A DNA stretch of 64,000 bases, taken from contig RPFO01000138.1 of NCBI GenBank assembly GCA_009746045.1, positions 186,001 to 250,000 of the forward strand, in the 5' to 3' direction. Position 1 is the first letter of the stretch. Every line of letters starts with the position of its first letter. The translations under genes were made by a program, and so were the position numbers. A model generated the notes under the pieces. It was given only the letters and a program-made list of their open reading frames with translations. It searched no databases and was not told the DNA's origin. Positions 1 to 10,900 of the stretch are shown in pieces. This DNA is from Mesostigma viride (lineage: Eukaryota; Streptophyta; Mesostigmatophyceae; Mesostigmatales; Mesostigmataceae).

Positions 1-99
1 CCACCGAATTTGTCCCGAATTTGCAAGCATAAGGGTGAGGTTCTTCCGAAAATTGGCTCCGCCGTAGAGTTTCAACGGGCAAGTTGCAAACACGCACGT

Positions 100-340
100 T
101 ACTTGATATTTAAATATATTTAGCCGCGACAGAAATTTCAGGGGAAGTATTTAAATATATTTGACGTGCTCCTATTTTTGCGCCCAAGTATTTAAATATA
201 TTTAGAAGCTCCCCGCTTTGTGGTGGAAATATTTAAATACATTTGAAACTCGCCCTCCCTCTCGAGGAAGTATTTAAATACTATTTGAAAGGATTTTGCT
301 ACCTTCGGAAAATATTTAAATACTCTTTAAATAATATTTA
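100..340. repeat. Dispersed TATTTAAATA repeats
   Basis: Six copies of a TATTTAAATA-like core, most followed by TATTT or a variant, occur at about 40-45 base spacing. Intervening GC-rich sequences differ. The core is seen directly; no coding potential or known family is recognised. Confidence 0.6.
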
Positions 341-668
341 TCCGGCCTGTGTTCAAGACCGTAAAAAAACGCGACTTGACGCGGTAATGACTACCGTAGT
401 GGCTAGAATCTATTTACGAATAATGTTTACGAATACCCCCCCGAAAATGCTTGAAATCCGGGTTCATTTTGGCCCGGAAATCATGAAACCCGGGGTACGC
501 TTTGGGCGCCGCGCTGGCGTTTCCAGCGTCGCGCCGCGCCGCGCAGCGTTTTGCCGCGCATCACATGGCCTCGAGCCTACTTTTTCGTGGTGGACCAATC
601 CGGTCTCGAGGATTCGGCGCCAACTGTGAATAGCCTGATTGAAAAGGCAGACTCCCAAACTGTCAATT

Positions 669-727
669 CCCAACTGTGGTCAATCCCCAACTGTGGTCAA
701 TCCCCAACTGTGGTCAATGCCCAACTG
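669..727. repeat. 17-base tandem repeat
   Basis: Three full copies and one partial copy of a unit containing CCAACTGTGGTCAATC lie in tandem just upstream of the reverse-transcriptase zinc-finger remnant. Confidence 0.7.
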
Positions 728-728
728 C

Positions 729-1270
729 ACCACCGGTACTCCCACGCGGCGGCGTGCTTATGCAACTTTCCAGATGAAACAATTGAGCACAGATTTCTGG
801 ACTGCCAACTCGCAGGGGTTTGGCAATGGCTGCTGGGTATATGGGCCAAGTGGATGGCTATTACAGCTCCCCCCACCACCGTCACACTATCTACGGTTAT
901 TTTCGGCATCACGGGATTACGGGACGCGAGCCTCACAGCCAACCAGATGGCATGGATATGGCTACGCACGACGATGCTTCACACCATATGGCAAGTTCGC
1001 AACGAGACCGTATTCACGTTACGTGCCGCGTACACGAGAGGTGCCGTGGTCCGCCGGTTTATCTCCTCTTGGAACCTGGCTATGCGTCGTTACTGGCTCC
1101 TGGCGACGGAACAACACAAAGTATGGGACCCGGGCCCTAACAATGACACCCCCAGCCCACTGGAAGTCTTCCATGCACTCATGGGCATGAACCAGGTCTT
1201 TACACTTATGCCGGATGACGATATATCTACAATACACTGGCTACCTTGGTCGCAGGGCGCGCCTTATTAA
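729..1270 (+). pseudogene. LINE reverse transcriptase C-terminal fragment (zf-RVT-like)
   Basis: An open frame of about 180 codons ends at 1270 and contains CLCNFPDETIEHRFLDC followed by GVWQWL. This is the pattern of the zinc-binding domain found after the polymerase in non-LTR retrotransposons and plant RT relatives: Cys-x-Cys, then Glu-His, then Cys, then a Val-Trp helix. A tryptophan-rich stretch follows (WIWLRTTMLHTIWQVRNETVF). The polymerase and endonuclease are absent, and the upstream part of the frame runs into the 17-base tandem repeat, so this is a 5'-truncated remnant. The stop codon overlaps the TTAA site of the neighbouring element, which may have cut the frame short. Confidence 0.6.
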
Positions 1271-3175
1271 GGGGACATGACACATTGAAAGTGCACTTTT
1301 CTGGAAAACAGACCTGTGCATGGGATAAAAATCCGGTTATGCTTCCAAACCATAAATATGTGAAAAAAAAAATTTTCCAGCCACTTGGGGGTGGTACTAC
1401 CCCCCAGCATGACCCAGTTATGAGCTAAAAATAGAAAAAGACGCTATTTTTGGCCGATTTTTCCTAGGAGACTGGGCAAACCAAAAGTGACCAAACCACA
1501 TATTTTCCTAAAATCCCCACCCTTGCAAATAAATCTGGCTACTCAGGACCACAAAATAAGCACGTTTAGACTATTTATAGGGTTTAGCCCAAAACACGTA
1601 TTTTTTTGGTCCTAAAAAAATAAATCAAATAGTAGACACATGCAAAAATTCCAGTGATGATATTTATACTAGGCCTAGGGTGGGAATTTCACTCTCACAA
1701 AGTTTGAGCTCATTCTGAGCACGTTTACTCATGTTATTAGTGTAAACATGCAAAAAAAAAAAGACAGAAAATCCCGCTTATTACCACAAACAACAGACCT
1801 ATTACACCCTAGCCAACCACTAACTGGGGCAAACCAGGTGCAATTAATTAATAAAATGTATCATAAAGCTTGCCACCAAATTACAGGTCATTCTGACCTA
1901 GTTTGCCCATAGTACATCATGTTATAGCTGCCACCCTGCATGCTTGGTACACTGTGGCATGAGGGACACCATAAGCACATTCCTAAGCTTGCCCCCTGCA
2001 AATTGGGCAGAAGCACGTAAAGCAAATGCTAGATGCTTGAAGAAGACATCCACCGACAAAATCATTACGCAAGCAGGCATGACCACTTGCGGGAATCACC
2101 TCATAGCTAACACCCAGTCATGATGCTAAAGGATAAAAGGGCCATCCCTTAATATTGTCATAATAAGCACCTGATGCTTATCATCTAGGAAGCCCCAGCC
2201 ATGTGTAATGGAAGCAAAACATATTGGAAGGAGATAACTATATAACACATGCTCACCTTCCCTACAACTTCACACCTTGTTTTCCAGCAGGCTGAAGAGC
2301 CAAGACAAGCGTTTATGAGCTCGCCAGCTCCTTGCAACGTTGATGCCGCCAGGCAGCTAGGGTCCTTGACTACGCAATATACAATGTCTACCATATGAAA
2401 AACTCCATAAAAGAAAGTGAAGCAGAGCCGCAAAACTGCCCGATCAACTCTTGCTAGCTTTAAGAAGCATGGCATACGCAGCATAAGGCAAAACATTGAA
2501 ACCTGCGAAAATCAGATAGCGCAACTGCAACAAGTGGCGAACAAAATAATAGCAAGAACACCCGGAATCGGCGCCAAAGCTTCATGCCAGGAACATTTAG
2601 AGCGCAAACAGACAGGGAGGTGACATGCGGCAAATGAACGTACCACGGCCGGCTTTATTTCCTACCCAGGCGCGCGAGACAGCCAGCCATCCATGGATGG
2701 CTTGACCGCGGATCGCGCAGGCCTGAACGATATCATTTCAGAAATGACGGGAAATGGCCGCAGATCGAAGCCGCTTAGGATGTTTTCACGGTTTCCATTA
2801 CTAAACGCTTCTTCCTGCATCAATATAACCCACAAATATTAAATTCTACCGTCGCAGGCACGCATTCTAAATTAATATGTGCGGCCAGATTTTCGGATTA
2901 GACCCCCGTGCAAATCTGGATTAAGAAAGGCACCGACTTTTCAAATTGTGCATATCTGGCTATGAAACATCATACTAGAACATCGTTTAAAACCACCGGC
3001 GTACATTTTTCGCTTGTCGCCTGGCCGATTAGGCAAATTTTTACGGAACGCACGTCGCCATGGCCACCTCCGCACGAGTTGTGCGCATTGTGCACCACAA
3101 TTTCACGGTCCGGGGGTACCGACGGTACCGGCGCGAATTTTTTGGCGCCAAAAAATTCCGATGTGTCATGTCCCC
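1271..3175. mobile_element. TTAA-flanked inverted-repeat element, copy 1 (non-autonomous)
   Basis: The ends are a perfect 15-base inverted repeat (GGGGACATGACACAT at 1271-1285 and its complement at 3161-3175). Each is bordered outside by TTAA (1267-1270 and 3176-3179), the target used by piggyBac-type transposons. The 1.9-kb interior is AT-rich with no credible transposase. Its left interior (about 1387-1455) and right interior (about 3055-3165) match the corresponding ends of the element at 20915-23550, so the two belong to one family. The piggyBac assignment rests only on the TTAA flanks. Confidence 0.7.
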
Positions 3176-3241
3176 TTAATGCGGGCACCCCAATTTAGGC
3201 ACAACTAGGCATTTCAGGCTATTTTTGGCATACCTGGGTCA

Positions 3242-4268
3242 CCTTAACTGTTATCTGGCTGTCCGCGACACTTCCGGAGCTAGTGTATACAGGGGGGGGG
3301 GGTAGCCCCCCCCCCACCCCCCCACCCCCAAAACTGGGGGGGCGGGGGGTAAGGGGTCGGACCCCCCCCCCCCCCCCCAAGAAAATGGGGGGGGGGGGGT
3401 TAGGGGGTTTTGGATGCAGACCCCCCCCCCCCTCCCTGAAATATAAATATTTTCCGGGTAAATGGGTATTTTTTATTAACCAATAGGAATATCGGTAGGT
3501 TAAGAGGTACCACGTATCGACCAGCTGGTTACCCACTGAGGGTAGTGTGATAGGTGAAAGGTTTAGAAAGGAGCATTATGTGACCAGGGGAGCCAAGTGA
3601 CGCGCGTAAGGTCACCGTGAGCCGGAATGCAAGTAAACACCCTGTTGCGTCCCAGGTTTAAATATTACTCCTTTCCCCTCCCCTAAACCCTTCTTCCCTT
3701 CATTTGCAGCAACTCAATACGACTCAGTCCAGTCTCTCTTTGTGCCCCTACGTGGCATTTTCGCTTAGTATTCCTTACTTCTCAGAGGCCGCTCCCCCCC
3801 CCCGCGCCACTTCCCCTGCGCTTTCAGTTTGCCACCGGAACTACCCGCGCCCCACCGGAACTACCCGCGCCCAAGCAGAGAGTTGTTTTTTAATACACTT
3901 AAGGAGACTCAGGTCCACTGACTCAGGTCCACTGGCTTCCCTGGTCTAATAACGCGCCCTATTAGCCTTTCACCTGTCACCTCCACACGTGTGTGTGCCC
4001 ACCTTTAATTAGGATTCGCTGATACTCATTCACCTCTCACCTCTTTGGTCCATAATTGGCTAATAAAAATATACCCATTTCCCCGAAAATACACTTAAGG
4101 ATATATAAATGTTTTGGGGGCCGACCCCCCCCCCCCCCCCCCCCCAAAACTGGGGGGGGGGGGTCGGGGGTCAAGACCCCCCCCACCCCCCCACCCCAGA
4201 AAATGCCCCCCCGGGGGGTGGTATACACTAGCTCCGGGAGTGTCGCGGACAGCCAGTTATATGGAAAT
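3242..4268. mobile_element. Long inverted repeat with poly-G/poly-C arms
   Basis: The left arm (about 3242-3492) and right arm (about 4048-4268) are inverted copies. Each carries CTGGCTGTCCGCGACACT with GAGCTAGTGTATAC, then blocks of 8-22 consecutive G or C, then AAATGGGTAT with a TTATTA-type stretch. The roughly 550-base spacer is unlike the arms and holds no recognised gene. The structure resembles a foldback or MITE-like element whose arms can form hairpins or G-quadruplexes. Homopolymer lengths may be unreliable in any assembly. Confidence 0.6.
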
Positions 4269-4538
4269 AAACTAACACCCATTTCACCGGAAAAAGGCAG
4301 ACTCCCAAGTGGCCAAAGCAGTTTTGCCTCGCGCATTTATGAACAAGGGCAATTACCTAAGTACGTGGCGGGGTAGCAAAGCCAATGGCCTAGTACTAGC
4401 GTTTGGCACAAACGGGGCCCAGGCCACGGAAATGTGCAAAACCGGGATGGAAAACCCTCGGAAACAGGAAATCCGGGACCAAAACCCCTCGGAAATATAA
4501 TTATTCGTAAATAGATTCTGCCCACTACGGTAATGACT

Positions 4539-4959
4539 GTACAATCATGGCGCAGCTGCCAGTATGTATAGCAAGAGTGCTTGCATACGCACAATAATGC
4601 TGCCACCTACAACCACTAATTTTTTTTCTTTTTCCGCTGTCCTGGTTTGGGAGCGATCAGCGATGGCAGACTAGCAACGGTGCATTGAAGGCCTAATTCC
4701 AAAACTTGCGCAATGTTCGCCAATGAGGTCATGGCAGCTGCCATGAAATTGATCATGGCGATTTTGCATCGCAATTCGTACCACGGCCCAGTGCCGTTTT
4801 GTATGCTCTGGCAGAGGAATGTAGGATGACAGTGTGCGAAGTAAAGCTCGGTGGAGGTTGAGGGCACGGTCCTGTCGTGCCTGCTGCGGCAGCATTCATC
4901 TCAATTCAATGTAGTAAACTCTACTTCCACAAACCCTTTTTCTTTAGTGTGCTGTAGGC
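4539..4959. promoter_or_regulatory. Upstream region of the GH27 gene
   Basis: This stretch of about 420 bases lies between the composite element and the hydrolase start codon. It must hold the promoter and 5' leader unless further non-coding exons exist. No clear TATA box or gene was recognised. Confidence 0.3.
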
Positions 4960-7900
4960 ATGCGCTTGGGGCTAGTATCCGTTGGACGATGGCTTTCTGC
5001 CATTTGTCTCATTTACTCCCTCCTCCTTGTCCTTTATTTCCCATCAGAAAGTCAGAAAGGGCCAAGTTGGGCATCATCATCCGTAGATACTGGCATCGTT
5101 ACTGGGAAACACCGTGCGGGGTATTTGGAGCGAGATCCAGAATTCAGCCTTGCCGATGTCCCGCCGAGGGGATGGAACAGGTGAGTCCCTAATTGACCGT
5201 ACCAACCGTAGAAGTAATTACTCAGCCAAAATCATGCTCCTCACTCCACAATCGCATTGGTGGGCAGTGCTACTTGCATTTTGTATAATATCCGTATGAC
5301 ATGGCGCAGGATTCCCTCTTATCGTGATTGGGTGACTTGCCATGGTGGTAAACGACGGGTGTTGTCCGATGCCCGCTAGTTTTGCTGGTGAGACTCCGAG
5401 GAAGGCACACACCAAGTACGTCGTCGGAGTGGTTGCGATTGAGGTAGGGTCGCTGTCACATGAAACGCTGGAAGCGCTGACTGTAACCCTTATTTTTCAG
5501 CAGCTGCGGTGCTGAGGCATGTAGCTAGCTATCAGTTAAAAAAAAAATTTGTGCAAGGATCCACGAGGAGCAGGGTGCGAAGGATGAGGGGTAACCGTGG
5601 TGCGAGTTACTGCGAGGCAGTCGTGTACACAGGATTAGTGTACACAGGATTAGTGTACACAGGATTAGTGTACACAGGATTGGTGTACTCAGGATTAGGG
5701 TACACAGGATTAGTGTACACAGGATTAGGATACACAGGATTAGTGTACACAGGATTAGTGTACACAGGATTAGTGCACACAGGATTAGTGTACACAGGAT
5801 TAGTGTACACAGGATTGGTGTACACAGGATTAGGGCATGCTGTCGTTGCAAGGGGTGAGGAAGTCTCGCGTTGCTATGGTCGAGGGCACTCTCGGGCATG
5901 CATGGGGTGCCAGTAGGTTTTCTAAACAAAAGGGCCAAGAAAGGCACAGCAGGGCAGCATGAGTTGCCGGCGGTAAGTTCATTGTGGCCACGTAGTTATA
6001 AAGCCTGCGTCTCCCAAGTGCTGCGCCTACCGCCGTGTGGACCCCTGCAGCCCACATGCTACGCACCTGGCAACGTGACGTGCCTGCCCCGTCTCACCCC
6101 CACGGCAAGTGTGGAAGGCTAGGTTTGAGCAACAAGGGCTGAATGCGAGGGTTGCGTGCGATGGCTGTGAGTGAGGGTTGAGCCTTGTGGGTGGGGCTAG
6201 GGGGGGTTGATATGAGATATGAGGTGTTGACACAAGAGACGAGTGGTCTGGGGGGACGGCAGCTGTGTGGGGAGGGAGGGACCCAGAAGAAGGGGGCCAG
6301 CTCAGCATTGCTGGTTACTCTGGTAGCTCCCTTCAGCAGTTCTGGCAAGCGCCCCTTCCTGTTGTGGCCGCGCATCCCTTCCCGTCGTGGCCACCACCTT
6401 ACACCTTCCTTCTGTCACCCCACTTGGGCGCACTGTTGCCACCATGCGCCTGCCCTGTCACTCCCACTTATGTGCGTCTTAATTTGCTGACACCTGTTCC
6501 AGCTACGATGGCTTCACGTGCGCGGTTAACGAGTCGCAGTTCCTGGCCAATGCCGAGTATCAGCGCGACCACCTGAAGCGGTTCGGGTACGTGCACGCGG
6601 CGCATGTGTGTCCTTAAGACTGCTCGTCACGCATGTCCATAAATATCCATCACGCAATCGCGCGGGTCGCCGGGGGCCCGGTGTGAGCGGGGTCGTATGC
6701 CAGTGTAAACAACGTCTGGCAGCCCGCAGCACGGGCGGCTCCTCAGGCACAGCTCACCAAACTTGATAGATGATGCGCTGATGATTGCATGCTCTAGAGC
6801 ATGTGGGTGCATGTGGGGACAGTAGAGTGGTTTTGTGGGGCAGAGCGGTAGCCCGTGTGCCACGTGCACCGAGGGCTTGCCCTGGGCCACCATCAATGTG
6901 CCTCACTGCCCATGCCTGGGTTTGTGCGCATGCGACGGGGGCTGGTTTGACTGTCTGGACCTTGCTCCTGCCGCCACATGGGTGCACCTCATTGGATCTG
7001 CCTTGTGTGGATGGCGCACGTCACCCTCGAGTAGCCTGTAGCCTGTGAGCGTAGGCAGGCGTGATGGTTCTGCGCTGCATGATGCATTCCCCGATTCTTG
7101 GCAGATGCAGCCAGCATCCCACATCCCTTGGCTGCCCTCGAAGTGCAACGCGAGGTCGTGCTCGCATGACAGCGGCCACTGATATGCGGCGCTAGCATGA
7201 AGCCGGTGCTGATGGATGCCAAGCGTGCGCACGCACAGTTGGTACAGGGGTGCACTTCTGTAGGTGTGGGTGAGCAGTTTACTGGTAGATCTGAAACCAG
7301 TATACTGGACCATCAGGGGTTCAATTGCCTGCACAGGCGTGCATGCCGTCATGCCGACCGCCGCGTATGCACTGCTGTCCTCCGCGCCTTGACACAAGGC
7401 CATGGGGAGACCCTCTGTTTACGCCCCCGAATCATGGTGGCAAATGTCAAGGGGAACCGCAGCAAGCACCCCTGCCTGCCATGTTTCTGCTGCCAACCGC
7501 ACCCACCCTCACGTGCCCCGTCCCGCTCGCTGTGCCCTGCACCCTTGACCTCTCGGTGCCTGCCCTTGCCTACCCTCAACCCCGGTGCCCACCGGCAGGT
7601 ACCGGTACGTGGTGGTGGACTTCCTCTGGTTCAGAAACCTGACCGATGGGAGGGGCCAGGGTTGCGGCTGGGATGTGACAGAGGCACCGGACTACATCGA
7701 TGAGTACGGCCGGCCCATCCCTGATCCGGAGCGGTGGCCCTCCTCCGTCAACGGGCAGGGTTTTCGTCCTATTGCCGACAAAGTGCACGCGATGGGTATG
7801 CTGTTTGGTCTGCACGTCATGCGCGGCGTGAGCCGGGCGGCCGTGGATGCAGCACGACCCATCCTGGGTGGGCCGCCAGGTGTCACCACGGCGGACATTG

Positions 7901-10900
7901 TGCGGCCCGATGCCCCCTGCGTGTGGATGCCCACGTTTCTGGGCCTGAGACTCGGTGCCGATGAGCGGGGCGCGGCCGCGCGCGCGTATGTCAGCAGTCT
8001 GTACCGGCAGTACGCCGAGTGGGGAGTGGACTTTGGTGAGTCGTGGAGGACTTTGCTTCTGTTGGCATCTTTTATGCAAGGCAGCAATAGCCACCTGTCG
8101 AGCGCTGCTGGCCATGGGTGGGGGGTTGTGGCCACTCCGCCTGTCAGGGTACTTGTGATGCATGCGTGGTCATCTTGCTCTTTTCCCTCGCTCGGCCCAT
8201 CCCCCTGGCCCGATGATGACGTGGCGTCTCCTTGTCATCCTCCCTGGCGCTCAACATATGATACGCCCGCCCTCATCGGTCATCGCTCACCCTCATGTAT
8301 GGGCACTTGCTCATCTTCGTTGGTGTTTCCGTCATGTTTTTGCGCTCGCTCTCACGCTTGTGCACTCGCCCTTTTGTGTGGGCGTGCAGTGAAGCACGAT
8401 TGCGTGTTCGGCACGAGGGACCTTCAGCTGGAGGAGATCGGCGCCGTCTCGCAGGTGAGGGGGAGCGCGGCGCCGCTGGCAACAAGGGGGTGCCTCACAC
8501 CTGATGTTAACACATGGGGGAGGGGATGTTGTAGTCTTTACACAGGGGGCAGAGGCTACTGCAGATGTGGGGGCAGGTGCAGTTGCCGGCACAGTCGCAA
8601 TCATGTGTTGCAGCGCCAGTTACGGTTCGGACCCTTTTCCGACAGGGATAGCCTGGCTGTGTTTGGTTCATGTGGCAGGTGTCAGCATTAACCCCGGCCG
8701 GTTGACAGGGTACCAAGGGGCATATGGTCTGGGTTTGGTACATAAATAAATTGCGCCAGGACCACAATAGCTGTCCATCCTGGTGCGGGGTCCCTGTCAG
8801 TTACTAGTTTGGGCGAATTCAAACGTGCCTTACAGACCGTTATACTGCATTGGATGCCCTCTGCACATGATGTTGGTTGATGTGCACCTGGACGCCCGCA
8901 TTGGGGTGTGAGTACCGCTGCTGTGCTGGATCATCGCCAGCCTAGCCCTGCTGTCTGGCACTGCCTTCGCACAGGTGTGGCATCACATGCTGACCAGCAC
9001 ATGTGGCCATGGCTGCTGTGTATGCTTGTCACGACGTGCACCCAAACGTGTGTTTGCAGGCCATCGTCAATTCGGGTCGGCCGATGGTCTACTCCCTCTC
9101 GCCCGGCTACCAGGCCACGCCCGCGCTTGCCGACAGTGTAGGCCCGCTGGTCAACATGTTCCGCGTCACTGACGACGACTGGGACGAGTGGCCCCACCTG
9201 GCGTTTCATTTTGACGTGGCCAGGTGGGTCTGCCACGATGAACGGCGGCTTTCTGACCGATTCCCTTGGAACAAGGGACAACACCGGCAAAACAACGCAT
9301 AGCATCCATGCGCTGCCGTTGTAATCGATGCATGATGGGCACGCAGCATCCTCGCCTCCCCAGCCGTCTTTTTCAAGAAATTTACTGGAAATTCCAGGGT
9401 GGTTCTCTTAACAGTCACCGTGTGATGCTTCAAAATGGTATCTGTTCCACCAAGAAGTCGGGTCCAGTATTGTTGGTGAGGCTATTACCGGACAGGTTGC
9501 CATTCTGATGTGGGGGCTAGGTGTTGGTTAGGGGTAGTGGCCTGTAGAAAGTACAGTGGCTGATGGGTGATTGCTTCAAACTGACCTTACCCATCATAGG
9601 TGGCTCCAGAAGAGCACGCTTTTATGGATGCCAGTAATGATGAAAATGGTGCACACTACGGGGCCTTCTCAGATATGGTGATGCCTATAACATGTCTATG
9701 GTGACATGTTCCAGAGTAATGCTACTGGCCATCGGGCCGGCCCTGGCTAGGCTGAAAGTTTCAAGAAGCAGCTCCTTTGAGAGTGCATGGCCCTCTGTCA
9801 GCCCGTTCTGCGCGTGCTCACTTGATGAGGTAAGGAAGGGAGAAGATGGGTCCCCAGCGGGACGTCGCCGTATGCGCAACGTTACCGTAGGCAGAGTTAA
9901 GAGGTTTTAAAAACATGCCAACTACTGTACGAATTTACCTTGTTATTTATTTTAAAATGTACGGGACACGTACTATGCCATTTAAACGTATAGAACAACT
10001 TTTACCATCAGCCGAATGTACCATTCCTCAAATTCATGGTTTTACCAATGCAAGAGATATCTTAGCATTAGTAACTCGTCCTTAACGACGTAACAATAGC
10101 TTAGAAGGCTTGTGTTGGAATAGTATCCTTCATTAACAATGCATTATTATGTATGGATAACTAGTGGTTTTGTACTAAACACCAATAAATCAACTCCTAA
10201 GTACGTATTAAATATCTTCCTGTTGGTTTCCCATGTACGTCCCCATGTTTGCTTGCACACTGTGTCTTGCCATTGCCCAGGGACTTTGCAGGTCACTTGG
10301 GCATGAGAGGTTTGATGGGCAAATCATGGCCTGACCTTGGTGAGTGATTTGTCATTGTTGGTATGGAGTAGCTTATTCCTGATTTTTCAGTAAAATCTAG
10401 CCTTGGCACAAACTTTTTCCTTTTTTATCCTTTCCTTTTTCAATCATTGCAACATATTCCAGTGCAGCACCCTCTCTTGGCCATCATAGTTCATGCTTTT
10501 GTCCTTGGTTGCCGTCTACCACTGTTGTCAGGCATGGGTGCCTGCTGCACATATGGTGTTGCAGGGTTGACTTCTGACATCAATGTAAGTGATATTTTTT
10601 TACAGAGCACAAACACACCCACATGTGTATGTATCATTGCATAGCACACAACCATGGCTGTCAGTTGCTCATGCCCGGCGATGCCTACATCTGGAACCAT
10701 CGCCCGCCTCCATGTGACAAACGCGGCCTTGACCCTTTGGGGGGGAAGGGGGGGCATGATTGCCGTCTCATGCATGTTGTTTTAACCGAGTGCTTTGTTT
10801 CCTAATATGTGTCCTGTATTGTCGCGTAATTTCCCCACAACGGCCAACCACTTCCTTGGCATCTGCTTCGCGGGTACTCTTGCAAGGCAGACATGCTGCC

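Larger units (their letters stand above)
393..4531. mobile_element. 4.1-kb composite element with terminal inverted repeats and target duplication
   Basis: The left end begins ACCGTAGTGGCTAGAATCTA and the right end is its near-perfect inverse, ending TGCCCACTACGGT. The similarity covers roughly 38 bases (393-430 against 4494-4531). AATGACT follows the right end at 4532-4538 and precedes the left end at 386-392, so a target-site duplication of at least 7 bases is visible. The direct repeat can be read as CGGTAATGACT (11 bases) because it overlaps the end of the inverted repeat. Inside lie a LINE zinc-finger remnant, a complete TTAA-flanked element and a long inverted repeat, so this is an old element that later received insertions, or a composite. 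No transposase was recognised. The duplication length would suit a Mutator-like or hAT-like element, but the superfamily cannot be decided. Confidence 0.65.

Noticed and set aside
5509-5947. Repetitive protein with VYTGL or ILCTL repeats
   Set aside because: It is a 15-base minisatellite inside a GH27 intron whose splice sites are well supported.
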